Positions 8,835 to 17,804 of a DNA stretch of 64,000 bases are shown in pieces. The notes beneath the pieces are model-generated. The model did no database searches and was not told where the DNA came from. It was given only the letters and a program-made list of their open reading frames with translations. Source of the DNA: a bacterium (GTDB lineage Bacteria; SZUA-182; DTGQ01). How positions within the stretch are numbered: the first letter of the stretch is position 1; each line of letters opens with the position of its first letter. Made by a program: the position numbers and the translations under genes. The DNA is taken from assembly GCA_040755755.1 (NCBI GenBank), contig JBFLZW010000069.1, positions 1 to 64,000 of the forward strand, written 5' to 3'.

Positions 8835-9867
8835 CACTATCAGACAGTGCCTTCATAATCATTTTTTCTACTTCTTCATCAGCATTAACCCAAATGATCT
8901 TTATTTGTGGGTTTTGCTTTTTAAAAACTCTGAATATTTCATCTGCAAATGCTTGCCCAATTGTCTTTATACCTTGAAAATCGAGGAATACCTCTTTAAA
9001 TCTATCAAATCTGGCTAATAGTCTCCTGGCTTGAGAACGTGATACAAGGTTCTCTTCACCATATTTAAGTAAGCTGACGGGTATCCGGGTTTTTGTAAAG
9101 CCGTAATCGGTATCCTCACTCGCATATCTGCCAAATATTTCCTGGAGGGTGTCGGAAGAGAATGTTGATATTCGCATGCATATCAGGGTCCCTTTACAAG
9201 GTTCGCCTTCGCTGTCCTCAATCAACCAGTCATCACCCGACTTTTTATGGCAAAAGTAGAGTTGATCAGATAGTATCGAGAAATAGTCAAATACGCGACT
9301 GGTAAAAAATATCCCTTCACCGGTATGGTGCTCAGGATCTGTTGTCAACTTACCTTTAGCCAGTTCCAAAATAGCGTGATGATGGTCTTCAAGTCCTAAC
9401 ACCTTTTTGATTTTATTAAAAATGCCAATACCATCATCGGATATCCACATCTCTACAAATGCAGCCGTAAGCTTAACAGTTACCTCAGCAGTATGACCTT
9501 CTGAGTGCTCAATCGCATTGTTAAATATCTCAGTAAAACCATATTGACATATATCCAAGACATTTGCTGGAACTGGAGTGAGTAAGTGTTTTACATGCTG
9601 CCGCCAGACTCTGTCTTCTTCCACATCAGGCCGTATTGGCACATTGTATATCTTATGAATAATATCTGTTAATTCATATACTTTATTCCGTGCTCTTCCT
9701 CGAGCTTTCAATACACCATCTTCAACCAATCTTTTTATGTACCGACTGACAGCTTGCCGGCTAATTCCGAATTTTTCAGCCGTTACCTTTGAAATGGTCT
9801 GAGGATTCTCGAACACATTTTTTATTATGAAAGAGGATATTTCCCTGCTCCTGCTTCTTTTCTCCAT
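8815..9867 (-). CDS. HTH - histidine-kinase-like ATPase - STAS-like (DUF4325) regulator
   Basis: A 350-residue, one-component-like regulator. Residues about 15-65 form a winged helix-turn-helix (EKFGISRQAVSRYIKRLVEDGVLKARG). Residues about 100-230 are GHKL-type ATPase: EIFNNAIEHS (N box), DDGIGIF (G1) and TGEGIFFTSR (G2-like). Residues about 255-345 are a STAS-like DUF4325 domain (VSRSQARRLLARFDRFKEVFLDF). Such fusions resemble anti-sigma kinase plus antagonist modules placed on a DNA-binding head; targets are unknown. The gene is AT-rich compared with its left neighbour. Its upstream region holds a good promoter and a direct repeat that could be its own operator. Confidence 0.85.
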   Translation of the reverse strand: MEKRSRSREISSFIIKNVFENPQTISKVTAEKFGISRQAVSRYIKRLVEDGVLKARGRARNKVYELTDIIHKIYNVPIRPDVEEDRVWRQHVKHLLTPVPANVLDICQYGFTEIFNNAIEHSEGHTAEVTVKLTAAFVEMWISDDGIGIFNKIKKVLGLEDHHHAILELAKGKLTTDPEHHTGEGIFFTSRVFDYFSILSDQLYFCHKKSGDDWLIEDSEGEPCKGTLICMRISTFSSDTLQEIFGRYASEDTDYGFTKTRIPVSLLKYGEENLVSRSQARRLLARFDRFKEVFLDFQGIKTIGQAFADEIFRVFKKQNPQIKIIWVNADEEVEKMIMKALSDSATSSRI

Positions 9868-9879
9868 TTTTCATCCTTA

Positions 9880-9907
9880 CGTCAACAATTTATTAATGTT
9901 TCGTCAA
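9880..9907 (-). promoter_or_regulatory. TTGACG direct repeat, possible autoregulatory operator
   Basis: On the minus strand TTGACG occurs twice (9880-9885 and 9902-9907), 22 bp apart and so two helical turns, between the promoter and the start codon of the HTH gene. That is the usual place for autorepression; the binding itself is inferred. Confidence 0.35.
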
Positions 9908-9921
9908 TAAATTCCCTATTA

Positions 9922-9951
9922 ATTATCAACGAAAGCCCACTGAATTGTCAA
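9922..9951 (-). promoter_or_regulatory. Sigma-70-type promoter of the HTH-ATPase-DUF4325 gene
   Basis: Perfect -35 TTGACA (9946-9951), 18-bp spacer, and -10 GATAAT (9922-9927) read on the minus strand, about 55 bp upstream of the start codon. Confidence 0.55.
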
Positions 9952-10004
9952 TATCACCCCCACCTGCCAGCCCCTTTTTGCCTTTAACAACAAGTATTTT
10001 CTCC

Positions 10005-10033
10005 TTGTAACACCACCTCTTGTTTGCTATAAT
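10005..10033 (+). promoter_or_regulatory. Sigma-70-type promoter of the AAA ATPase gene
   Basis: -35 TTGTAA (10005-10010), exactly 17 bp, and perfect -10 TATAAT (10028-10033), about 70 bp upstream of the start codon. Confidence 0.6.
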
Positions 10034-10106
10034 GTATTGCTAATCAAATAGTTAACCAAGCATAGAAAACTGCGCAAGGATATTTTATAATAAAAAAGGG
10101 AAGGAA

Positions 10107-11144
10107 ATGAAAAACCCATTCATTAAAGCTTCATCCAAGAAAAAACATTTGAAAATCAGCTTATATGGTGGTCCTGGAGTAGGTAAGACATATTTTGCGC
10201 TTGGATTTCCCAATCCGGCGGTTATTGATCTTGAGGGTGGGACGGATTTTTACGCAGACCGGTTCCAGTTTCATGTGCTCGATACCAAAAGCTACGCCGA
10301 AGTCCTGAATGCCGTAAACTTCCTGGAGCAGGGAAACCACGACTTCAGGACACTGGTCATCGATCCCATCACGGTTATCTGGTCCGCCCTGCAGGAGGGA
10401 AGGCTTGAGTATAAGGTTCAGGACCCTGACAAGGCCATTGCAGGCGAAGAGAAATCGGGCTTCAGTTATGTGGATTGGATGCAGATCAAGCGGTTTTACT
10501 CGCTGCTGATGACCAAGCTCGTCAATCTGCCCATGCATGTGGTCATGACCGGAAGGCTCAAGGATGAATATAAAGCCAGGGGTGGTGAAATCGTGAAGGC
10601 CGGAGTCAAAATGGAGGCTGAAAAGTCCACTCCCTACGCCCCAGACATCTGCTTTCGTCTGGAAGTGGAGGATGGCAGACGGGTGGCGGTCTTCGAGAAG
10701 GACCGGACCGGACACTTTGACCGGGGTACCACGATCGACAACCCCAGTTATGAAACCTTCCGTCCCCTGCTGGAAGAAAATGATGATAATTATGAATCGC
10801 AGGCCAGGCACCATGAAGAAGATGATGCCATGCGCAAGGATGCCGAGTTTTTCCAGGAGCACGAAAAATCGGCTAAAACCGATGGCTGCGGCGGCAATTA
10901 CCCGGCCGATGGAAGCAGCAGCCCGGCATCTCCTCAACTGCTGATAGCCAAATTCACCGGGCTGAAGATGAAAGCCTCATTGGAGCAATACGAGCAGTAT
11001 ATCCACCAAAAATATGGGCACTCTTCTGTCTTTCAACTTACGGACAGACAGATAAAAGAACAGAAAAACGTTCTGCAAAGGTGTGAACGGGATCCGCAAG
11101 TCAAGGCCCAGTTTGAAACTTTTCTCGAAACCGGGGCAATATGA
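10107..11144 (+). CDS. Phage-type RecA-like ATP-binding protein (AAA_24)
   Basis: A 345-residue P-loop protein: Walker A GGPGVGKT at about residues 23-30, a beta strand with acidic end ILDLEGG-type (VIDLEGGTDFY), and Walker B-like LVIDPIT near residue 90. This layout is that of phage nucleotide-binding proteins (AAA_24, related to Sak4 single-strand annealing ATPases). The last 100 residues are a charged linker and a small helical tail not seen in the core family. No other phage gene is adjacent, so it is an isolated, perhaps domesticated copy. The ribosome site AAGGGAAGGAA precedes the ATG. Confidence 0.75.
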   Translation: MKNPFIKASSKKKHLKISLYGGPGVGKTYFALGFPNPAVIDLEGGTDFYADRFQFHVLDTKSYAEVLNAVNFLEQGNHDFRTLVIDPITVIWSALQEGRLEYKVQDPDKAIAGEEKSGFSYVDWMQIKRFYSLLMTKLVNLPMHVVMTGRLKDEYKARGGEIVKAGVKMEAEKSTPYAPDICFRLEVEDGRRVAVFEKDRTGHFDRGTTIDNPSYETFRPLLEENDDNYESQARHHEEDDAMRKDAEFFQEHEKSAKTDGCGGNYPADGSSSPASPQLLIAKFTGLKMKASLEQYEQYIHQKYGHSSVFQLTDRQIKEQKNVLQRCERDPQVKAQFETFLETGAI

Positions 11145-11211
11145 CGATAAGAATATACGGGGATTTCTTACACACCTTACGATCTAACCATTAATATCGG
11201 GAAATAAAAAA

Positions 11212-13713
11212 ATGAAAGTATGCATTGTCGGCGGTGTTGCCGGGGGGGCTACGGCTGCCGCCAGATTACGACGATTAAATGAACAGGCCCAGATTATCAT
11301 GTTTGAGCGGGGTGATTACATTTCTTTTGCCAATTGCGGGCTTCCCTATCACATTTCAGGCAAGATCAAAGACCGCAGCCGGCTCCTGCTGCAAACGCCT
11401 GCCAGCTTTTTTTCCCGCTTTCAGGTCGAGGTCAGGGTCAACAACGAAGTTCTGGCCATTGAACCGGCCCGCAAGTCGATCCGGGTCAAGAACTTAAAGA
11501 CGGGTGCTGAATACCATGAATCCTACGATTACCTGATCTTGTCGCCGGGAGCGTATCCTTTCGTTCCACCGCTTGAGGGTGCTGACGCCAGGATGTTCAT
11601 GCGCCTTCGGGACATGGCGGATATGGATGCTATTATCGCCCATATCAGGGAGCACAAGGTAAGGGAGGCGGTAGTCATCGGTGGCGGATTCATCGGCGTT
11701 GAAATGGCCGAGAATCTGGTCGAGATGGGAATCAGGACGCATCTTGTCGAAATGATGAATCAGGTGATGGCCCCCTTTGATCCTGAAATGGCCAATATTA
11801 TTCATGCCAAACTCGCGGAGAAAGGAGTCTGTCTCCACCTGGGGGATGGCATCCAGAGAATAGTCGGAGATACGAAAGGCAAAGTTATCCTGAAATCCGG
11901 GGCCGAGCTCAATGCCGATGTGGTGATCGGTGCTCTTGGTGTTCGGCCTGACCATAAGCTGGCCAGGGATGCTGGGCTTCAGATTGGGACAACGGGCGGG
12001 ATTGCGGTTGATGAGCAGATGAGGACCAGTGATCCCTTCATTTTTGCCGTAGGTGATGCGGTTGAAACCACCCAGTTTGTTGAGGGAAGACAAGTGCACG
12101 TTCCTCTGGCCGGACCGGCCAACAGGCAGGGCCGCATTGCTGCGGATAACATTTGCGGCCTGAACTCCCGCTATCAGAAGACCCTGGGCACGGCCATCCT
12201 CAAAGTTTTCGATCTCCAGGCCGCTTCGACGGGCCTGAATGAAAAAGCAGCCCAAAGAGGCGGCATCAAGTATCAGGCGATACATCTGCACCCGTTTAAC
12301 CATGCAGGCTATTATCCGGGCGCTTCGCAGATGACCCTGAAGGTCCTGTTTGAAGTACCGGGCGGCAGGGTTCTCGGTGCTCAGGGAATCGGAGCTGAAG
12401 GAGTTGATAAGCGAATCGATGTCCTTGCCACAGCTATCCGCGCCGGGATGACGGTTTACGACCTGGAGCAGTTGGAGTTATCCTATGCACCTCCCTTTGG
12501 TTCGGCCAAGGATCCGGTAAATATGGCCGGGTTTGTCGGCAGCAATATTCTCAAAGGGTTAGTGAATGTTGTTACCTATGACCAGGCCAGAGCGATCGAA
12601 AATCCTCTCTTTCTGGATGTCCGGACCAAACCGGAATATATGCTGGGCAGTATCCCGCAGTCAGTCAATATTCCGGTCGATGAGCTGCGCTCACGGATGC
12701 ATGAATTGCCAAAGGACCGGCATATCGTCATAACCTGTCAGGTTGGTATCAGAGCCTATGTGGCCTATAGAATCCTGAAGCAGTCCGGCTTTGAGCATCT
12801 GTACAACCTGTCGGGAGGATATAAGACCTACAGCCATTCCACGGCCAGAATTTCACCCGCTCCTGACTGCGGCCAGGGGAACGATGTCCCCGATTGCTGC
12901 CAAAGCAGTTCAGGCAATGGCTCATCCTCGGCTTGCTGCGGCACTTCGGGGGATTCGGGTGGGAAAACCTCGGCAAGCACATCAGCTCAGGTTGAAGAGC
13001 TTGATCTGACCGGACTCCAATGTCCCGGACCGATTATGAGACTATCCCGGAAGCTGGAAACCATGAAGACGGGTGATCGGGTAGCGGTCAGAGCCTCAGA
13101 CCCTGGATTTACCAAGGACCTGCCGGCTTTCTGCCAGGCCGCGGGCCTCAAAATCCTCGATACCCGCTGGGAAGGTCGTGATTATCATGCCCTGATTGAG
13201 AGAGCGGAGAAGGAACACCGCCAGTCGGGGAATAACCATAACGGAAACAGAAAGACAATCGTTGTTTTTTCAAACGATCTTGACAGGGCTCTGGCAACCT
13301 TTGTTATTGCCAATGGAGCACGGGCAATGGGGAATGAGGTGACCTTATTCTTCACCTTCTGGGGGCTCAACATTCTGCGAAAAGAGCGGGCTACTCCGGC
13401 CCGTAAGCCTCTGCTCGACCGAATGTTCGGCATGATGATGCCAAAAGGCGCACAGCGCTTGAAACTTTCCAAACTGCATATGCTGGGCATGGGAACAGGC
13501 ATGATGAAGTATGTCATGAAAGAAAAAAACGTCGATTCTTTAGCCAGTTTAATAGAAGCAGCGATGAAATCAGGTATCAAGTTCGTTGTCTGCTCGATGT
13601 CGATGGATGTCATGGGGATAAAAAAGGAAGAGCTCATCGATGGCGTCGAGGTCGGCGGAGTCGCTCAATACCTGAGTGAAGCGGACCGGGCAAACATGAA
13701 TTTGTTCATTTGA
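11212..13713 (+). CDS. CoA-disulfide reductase-like flavoprotein fused to rhodanese, TusA and DsrE domains
   Basis: An 833-residue multidomain sulfur-handling protein. Residues 1-450 are a FAD/NAD(P)-disulfide oxidoreductase: GGVAGG dinucleotide loop, single redox Cys42 in SFANCGLPYH as in CoA-disulfide reductases, second nucleotide loop VIGGGFIGVE, and FAVGDA. Residues about 455-545 are a rhodanese with Cys509 (TCQVGIRA). After a Cys/Ser-rich linker, a TusA/SirA domain (LDLTGLQCPGP, Cys604) and a DsrE-like domain (from about 682) follow. The known role of such fusions is movement of sulfane sulfur between persulfide carriers and thiol cofactors; the exact substrate is not known. It is the only sulfur gene here, 67 bp after the AAA gene and likely transcribed alone. 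Confidence 0.93.
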   Translation: MKVCIVGGVAGGATAAARLRRLNEQAQIIMFERGDYISFANCGLPYHISGKIKDRSRLLLQTPASFFSRFQVEVRVNNEVLAIEPARKSIRVKNLKTGAEYHESYDYLILSPGAYPFVPPLEGADARMFMRLRDMADMDAIIAHIREHKVREAVVIGGGFIGVEMAENLVEMGIRTHLVEMMNQVMAPFDPEMANIIHAKLAEKGVCLHLGDGIQRIVGDTKGKVILKSGAELNADVVIGALGVRPDHKLARDAGLQIGTTGGIAVDEQMRTSDPFIFAVGDAVETTQFVEGRQVHVPLAGPANRQGRIAADNICGLNSRYQKTLGTAILKVFDLQAASTGLNEKAAQRGGIKYQAIHLHPFNHAGYYPGASQMTLKVLFEVPGGRVLGAQGIGAEGVDKRIDVLATAIRAGMTVYDLEQLELSYAPPFGSAKDPVNMAGFVGSNILKGLVNVVTYDQARAIENPLFLDVRTKPEYMLGSIPQSVNIPVDELRSRMHELPKDRHIVITCQVGIRAYVAYRILKQSGFEHLYNLSGGYKTYSHSTARISPAPDCGQGNDVPDCCQSSSGNGSSSACCGTSGDSGGKTSASTSAQVEELDLTGLQCPGPIMRLSRKLETMKTGDRVAVRASDPGFTKDLPAFCQAAGLKILDTRWEGRDYHALIERAEKEHRQSGNNHNGNRKTIVVFSNDLDRALATFVIANGARAMGNEVTLFFTFWGLNILRKERATPARKPLLDRMFGMMMPKGAQRLKLSKLHMLGMGTGMMKYVMKEKNVDSLASLIEAAMKSGIKFVVCSMSMDVMGIKKEELIDGVEVGGVAQYLSEADRANMNLFI

Positions 13714-14044
13714 AAGCTCCTCCACCCTTCTTTTAAAAATGAGGAGAGAGAAACTTAGTTACAGCACGTTAATACATGGCCAATATCTCGTAGGGGGCAG
13801 GTTTCTGCCCCCATCGTTATTTTGCTAGCATTTGCAGTGACAACCACATTGTGGGGTAGCTGCTAGGAGTGCCACGGTAAGATACCACATTTTTCTCTGC
13901 ACGTTAATTAATTACAAAAAAACCGAAAAAGATTGTCAGCTTGAATATACCTCTTGCTTAAAAACCTATTTTGCAGTATTCTTTTTAAGTCATTGAATTC
14001 TCTTCAGAGTCGCCAGTTATCAAGTTATACCAGAAGGTAAGAGT
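13714..14044. other. 331-bp AT-rich gap with one hairpin
   Basis: Contains GGGGGCAG-GTTT-CTGCCCCC at 13793-13812, an 8-bp perfect stem with a 4-base loop but no T run. Otherwise I see no gene. It marks the left edge of an AT-rich block that includes the next three genes. Confidence 0.5.
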
Positions 14045-14398
14045 ATGAATCTATTCACTATTGATAAAAATGGAAAGTTGATCCCGTATAAGGAGCATGA
14101 TTTCAAAGATTCCAATCGAGAAACTGATCTGGAAGCCTTGCTTGAGAACAATCCTGAGTACTTCTTTGAAGAGGGTAAAATTTTCATAATTGGCCGTCAG
14201 GTCACTACTAACCTAAATTCTTTCATTGACCTACTAGGTCTTGATAAGGCCGGTAATACTGTAGTTATAGAATTAAAGAGAGGGAAAACTCCTCGTGAAA
14301 CGATTGCTCAGTTATTAGAGTATGCATCGTTCATTGAAAATAATGAAGGTACAAAGGCAATAGCATGCCCGAAATTTGTAGATTCTATGGTCTTCTAA
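14045..14398 (+). pseudogene. Truncated NucS-like (DUF91-type) nuclease domain
   Basis: The first 100 residues resemble the PD-(D/E)xK domain of NucS-like proteins: NRETDLEALLENNPEYF, then FIDLLGLDKAGNTVVIELKRGKT, holding the Asp and the ExK catalytic pair, then TIAQLLEYASFIEN. Right after this the family similarity stops; the final 15 residues are encoded by the leader and start of the next gene, in another frame. Full relatives are at least twice this length, so this is a fused end left by a deletion or insertion near 14345. The ribosome site AAGGTAAGAG is good, so a short product may still be made. Confidence 0.6.
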
Positions 14399-14622
14399 TA
14401 TTCGTGAACTACAATGAGCATAATCCACCGCATTTCCATGTGAGATACCAGGATCAAGAAATCACTGTTGAAATCCAAACAGGAACTGTACAGGGGAAGA
14501 TGTCTCAGCGTGCACTGAAAATGATCTTTGAATGGTATGAGCAGCATATCGAAGAATTACACCTGGATTGGAACCTGGCTCAGGAAAGAAAACCGCTTAA
14601 AAGAATAGACCCATTACCTTAA
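14365..14622 (+). CDS. DUF4160 protein (probable toxin-antitoxin-like partner)
   Basis: An 85-residue protein with the DUF4160 signature: MPEICRFYGLLIFVNYNEHNPPHFHVRY at the N-terminus (the conserved HNPPHFH), then WNLAQERKPLKRIDPL at the end. It starts inside the truncated nuclease frame and is followed 12 bp later by a DUF2442 gene. The pair is common in mobile islands and is often classed with toxin-antitoxin-like modules; no biochemical activity is firmly known to me. Confidence 0.85.
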   Translation: MPEICRFYGLLIFVNYNEHNPPHFHVRYQDQEITVEIQTGTVQGKMSQRALKMIFEWYEQHIEELHLDWNLAQERKPLKRIDPLP

Positions 14623-14634
14623 GAAGGGATAACT

Positions 14635-14895
14635 ATGTTTTTGCATGTCATAGAAGCAACCTACTTAGAGGATTACAGATTAAGGCTCAAGTTTAACGAT
14701 GGCAAAGTCAAGGATGTTGATTTGAAAGATGAGCTATACGGCGAGGTATTTGAGCCGTTAAGAGATATTGAGGTATTTAAGAAGGTAAGGGTAAATAAAG
14801 AAACCAATACGATAGAGTGGGAGAATGGTGCTGATTTTGCCCCTGAATTTTTATACGAAATTGGCCAGGAGATAAAGGAGGTCAAAGCAGCATAG
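14635..14895 (+). CDS. DUF2442 protein
   Basis: An 86-residue partner of the upstream DUF4160 gene. It has the family pattern: a short strand reading YRLRLKFNDGKVKDVDL, then FEPLRDIEVFKKVRV, IEWENGADFAPEFLYE and a charged tail. The ribosome site AAGAAGGGATAACT precedes the ATG. Small DUF2442 proteins are thought to be antitoxin-like or DNA-contacting partners; this is inference from genome context. Confidence 0.85.
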   Translation: MFLHVIEATYLEDYRLRLKFNDGKVKDVDLKDELYGEVFEPLRDIEVFKKVRVNKETNTIEWENGADFAPEFLYEIGQEIKEVKAA

Positions 14896-14939
14896 AGTAA
14901 GGGAACTCCCAACAAATGATTTACCCATTGAAGAGTAGC

Positions 14940-15190
14940 GCCTTTCTCCCTTGCCCTCTTGAGGGTACCTATAGCTTCCTCGCCCGTGAGGGCACATCTT
15001 TTCTCCCTCGCCCCTGAAGGGGCTGGGGTAGGGGCCTTTGTAGTTAGTAGCTTACAGTTAACACTATTGCCCTTGAGGTAGGGAGTCCCTCTGGGGCTCT
15101 CTGTGTGGCAGGTGAGGGATAAGAATAGTTGCCTTATCAGCCCCCCTCACCCCAACCCTCTCCCCCTCAAAGGGGAGCGAGGGAGTGAAT
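14940..15190. repeat. Dispersed intergenic repeat of CCCTC/GAGGG units
   Basis: Several degenerate inverted units (for example CTCGCCCCTGAAGGGGC, and CCCTCACCCCAACCCTCTCC followed by CTCAAAGGGGAGCGAGGG) fill the gap downstream of the DUF2442 gene. This kind of sequence is a common multi-copy filler in bacterial intergenic DNA and folds into strong hairpins. No coding signal. Confidence 0.55.
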
Positions 15191-15261
15191 GGGCGGCTTT
15201 AACTGGCCGCGTATTTAATGCGCAGTGTACTAAGTACCCCTCCGGGTAACTCCTTATGGGA

Positions 15262-17679
15262 TCAAATTCCCCTCTTGAAATGCCCGGTGGTTGTTGCAGG
15301 TAAGATCCTCTTGATTGCCTGCCTATCCCCCTCCCTGTCCTGCTGGTTATGTCCCTGCTCCCCGGCCAGGATTCCGGCCATATAATCCAGGATCATTCTT
15401 TTTTCCCTCCCTGTCAGATGATAAAACGGGAAGCTGCGCATATCCAGAACAAACCAGGATATCCGGCCCTTCAACTGGCGCACTGCTTCGGGAGTGAAAA
15501 GAACGGCATTGTTGAAAACCTGCGTATATGCTCCCGGACGTTTATAAACGTAAAAGGGCATATTCCGCTCATCATACCAGACCGCATACTGGCGGCATGA
15601 GGTGAGGCAGCGCTCATCGCATGCCTTTTTGCGGCAGTGTGCCGTGTCCCGGAGCAGACACTGGCGGCTCGTCATCAGGGTAAGAGGCCCAAGGACGGTG
15701 ATCCAGGTCTCGATGTCAATACCTGCACTGGCCTCGGTGATCTGTCTGGCGTTCAATTCCGGAGAAAGGAATACACCTTCAGCTCCGCCCTTCTCCTGCA
15801 ATGCCCTGGCAGCATAGGGGTTAGCACAGTTAAGGGCAGGACCGGCGATCCAGCCGATCCCTTTTTCGGCAGCAGAAAGACCCAGACCGCCGTTGTTGGC
15901 CACGATTCTGGAACAGATGGCTGCATCCAGGCTTTCGGCCATCGTGCGATACTCCTTTTCAAAAAGGATGGCCGGGAAGAAGGGAAGTATGTTACGGTTT
16001 CCGGCCATGAAGAGGGCCGCCTGGTGAAACTCCTCAGCGGTGTTGATTTCCAGGAGCACCGCCGAAGTCAGGCTTGAGAAAGAGACCGCCTCTTCCGAGT
16101 CTGAAACCAGGATGGCCAGGCCGCTCTTCACCGGCTGTGCCGCAGGCAGCGGGGGAGGTTTTACCTCTCCGCCCTGAACCTCTACCGATTCCAGTTGGCT
16201 GACAGCCTTTCGCCTTATGGCATTCAGCTCACTGACCGGCAGAAAGAGGCTGCCGATCAAACCCGAGCAGTCTACCTTCTTCAAGTCAAACGGCGTATTC
16301 CCCAGCCTCCCGAAAGTTACGAAGAATGTTTCCTGAGTCAGCGGGTTTTTCGTGGCCTTGTGCAACACCAGCCTGCTTTCGACCCAAACGGTTTTCTGCC
16401 CGTCGCTGAAGCTGGCCCTCAATCTCTGGCCTTCTTTTCCTTCAACCCTGACCTGCACGGGAAGCCGTCTGTCCTTCAGGTGCTTCAATTCTGCCTGGAT
16501 GCGGGCCATCTCATCACTGTCTCTCAGGATGCAGACCAGATACCCCCGGAGGATCCTGTCCCGCACAAAGTGCTCTAGGCAGATACGGAAGACTCCGGAT
16601 GCCTGCTTCTCCCCGACCACGGCCGTGCAGATAAAACGGTTATCGGGGGTATAAATATTGATCCTGGTTCCTTCCGGCAAAACAGCGTCTTTGGTCAGTT
16701 CAAGAAGGTGCCGGTCGGCCAGGTATTTTTTTACCTCTCCGGCCAGGGGCAGGGACTGATCCAGGGGCGAAGTGGCAAACATCTGCCGGGAAATCCTGTT
16801 TTCCAGATAACCGGCGCTGAATCCGCGGTTGAAAACCTTATGCAGCCGGGGATCGTCCGGATTGGGGGGGAGCCCGGCAGAGATTCTGTCCAGTTGTTCC
16901 CGGAAGGCCCGGACAACCTGATAGACATAGAAAAAGTTCTTGAGCCGTCCCTCGATCTTGAAAGAGCTGACTCCAGCTTCCAGCAGGGAGGCGACCTCTT
17001 TGAAGGCGCTGTTGTCCTTGAGACTGAGGCGGCAGGCCCCGCTCTTTCCCGGCTGGAGGTAATAGACTTTGCGGCAGGGCTGGGCACACAGGCCACGGTT
17101 GGCGGACTGGCCGCCGATAAAAGAGCTCATCAGGCACTGACCGGAAAAAGAGATGCAGTAAGCTCCGTGAACAAAGACCTCGGTTTTGATTCCCAGCCGG
17201 CTGGCAACTGCGGTCAGCTCTTGTGTTTCGGTCAGGGACATCTCCCGGCAAAGGTTGACCTGCCGGACCCCGAATTTTTTAAGGAATTCCAGTTGCCTGC
17301 TGTTATGGCTGGTTGCCTGGGTAGAGGCGTGGACTTCTGCTTCCGGATAGAGTTTCTGGAGAAGGTACAATGCACCGTAGTCCTGAACAATCAGGGCATC
17401 CACTCCGGCTTTTCGACAAACCCCGATCAGGGCCAGAAATTCATCGATCTCACCGGGAGTAATCAGGGTATTGACGGTAACATAGATTTTTACTCCACAA
17501 GAGTGAGCCAGATGCACCAGAGCAGGTAAAGACTTTTCGGTAATATTGGCCGCCTTTATCCGGGCGTTAAACTTTGGCAGTCCCAGATAGACAGCGTCTG
17601 CTCCGGCAGAAATGGCGGCCAGGACCGCTTCTTCATTCCCGCCGGGAGCAAGAATTTCAGCTTTTTGGGTAGTCATCAC
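15262..17679 (-). CDS. U32 family peptidase-like protein with DUF3656-type C-terminus
   Basis: An 805-residue protein. The N-terminal 300 residues are the U32 barrel (EILAPGGNEEAVLAAISAGADAVYLG) with the signature FVHGAYCISFSGQC...SANRGLCAQPCR, whose cysteines bind an iron-sulfur cluster in characterised members. The region beyond about 370 matches the long form of the family with a DUF3656 domain and a second cysteine group at the C-terminus. The E. coli relative RlhA hydroxylates C2501 of 23S rRNA; that role is plausible but not proven here. The start may be GTG 17679 or the overlapping ATG 17676; no strong ribosome site. It stands alone. Confidence 0.88.
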   Translation of the reverse strand: MMTTQKAEILAPGGNEEAVLAAISAGADAVYLGLPKFNARIKAANITEKSLPALVHLAHSCGVKIYVTVNTLITPGEIDEFLALIGVCRKAGVDALIVQDYGALYLLQKLYPEAEVHASTQATSHNSRQLEFLKKFGVRQVNLCREMSLTETQELTAVASRLGIKTEVFVHGAYCISFSGQCLMSSFIGGQSANRGLCAQPCRKVYYLQPGKSGACRLSLKDNSAFKEVASLLEAGVSSFKIEGRLKNFFYVYQVVRAFREQLDRISAGLPPNPDDPRLHKVFNRGFSAGYLENRISRQMFATSPLDQSLPLAGEVKKYLADRHLLELTKDAVLPEGTRINIYTPDNRFICTAVVGEKQASGVFRICLEHFVRDRILRGYLVCILRDSDEMARIQAELKHLKDRRLPVQVRVEGKEGQRLRASFSDGQKTVWVESRLVLHKATKNPLTQETFFVTFGRLGNTPFDLKKVDCSGLIGSLFLPVSELNAIRRKAVSQLESVEVQGGEVKPPPLPAAQPVKSGLAILVSDSEEAVSFSSLTSAVLLEINTAEEFHQAALFMAGNRNILPFFPAILFEKEYRTMAESLDAAICSRIVANNGGLGLSAAEKGIGWIAGPALNCANPYAARALQEKGGAEGVFLSPELNARQITEASAGIDIETWITVLGPLTLMTSRQCLLRDTAHCRKKACDERCLTSCRQYAVWYDERNMPFYVYKRPGAYTQVFNNAVLFTPEAVRQLKGRISWFVLDMRSFPFYHLTGREKRMILDYMAGILAGEQGHNQQDREGDRQAIKRILPATTTGHFKRGI

Positions 17680-17804
17680 ACGTGATTAATCGATATTGAG
17701 ACTGGATTAAGGGTAAGAAAACTCAGGCCGGTTTTCTCCTGGTATTGATTTTTTCTTTAATCTCAATCTCAATCTCAATGGAATTATTACTCAGGTCATC
17801 GCCC

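Noticed and set aside
13793-13812. GC-rich hairpin considered as a riboswitch or terminator
   Set aside because: Too short for a riboswitch, and no U tract follows; left as an unexplained hairpin.
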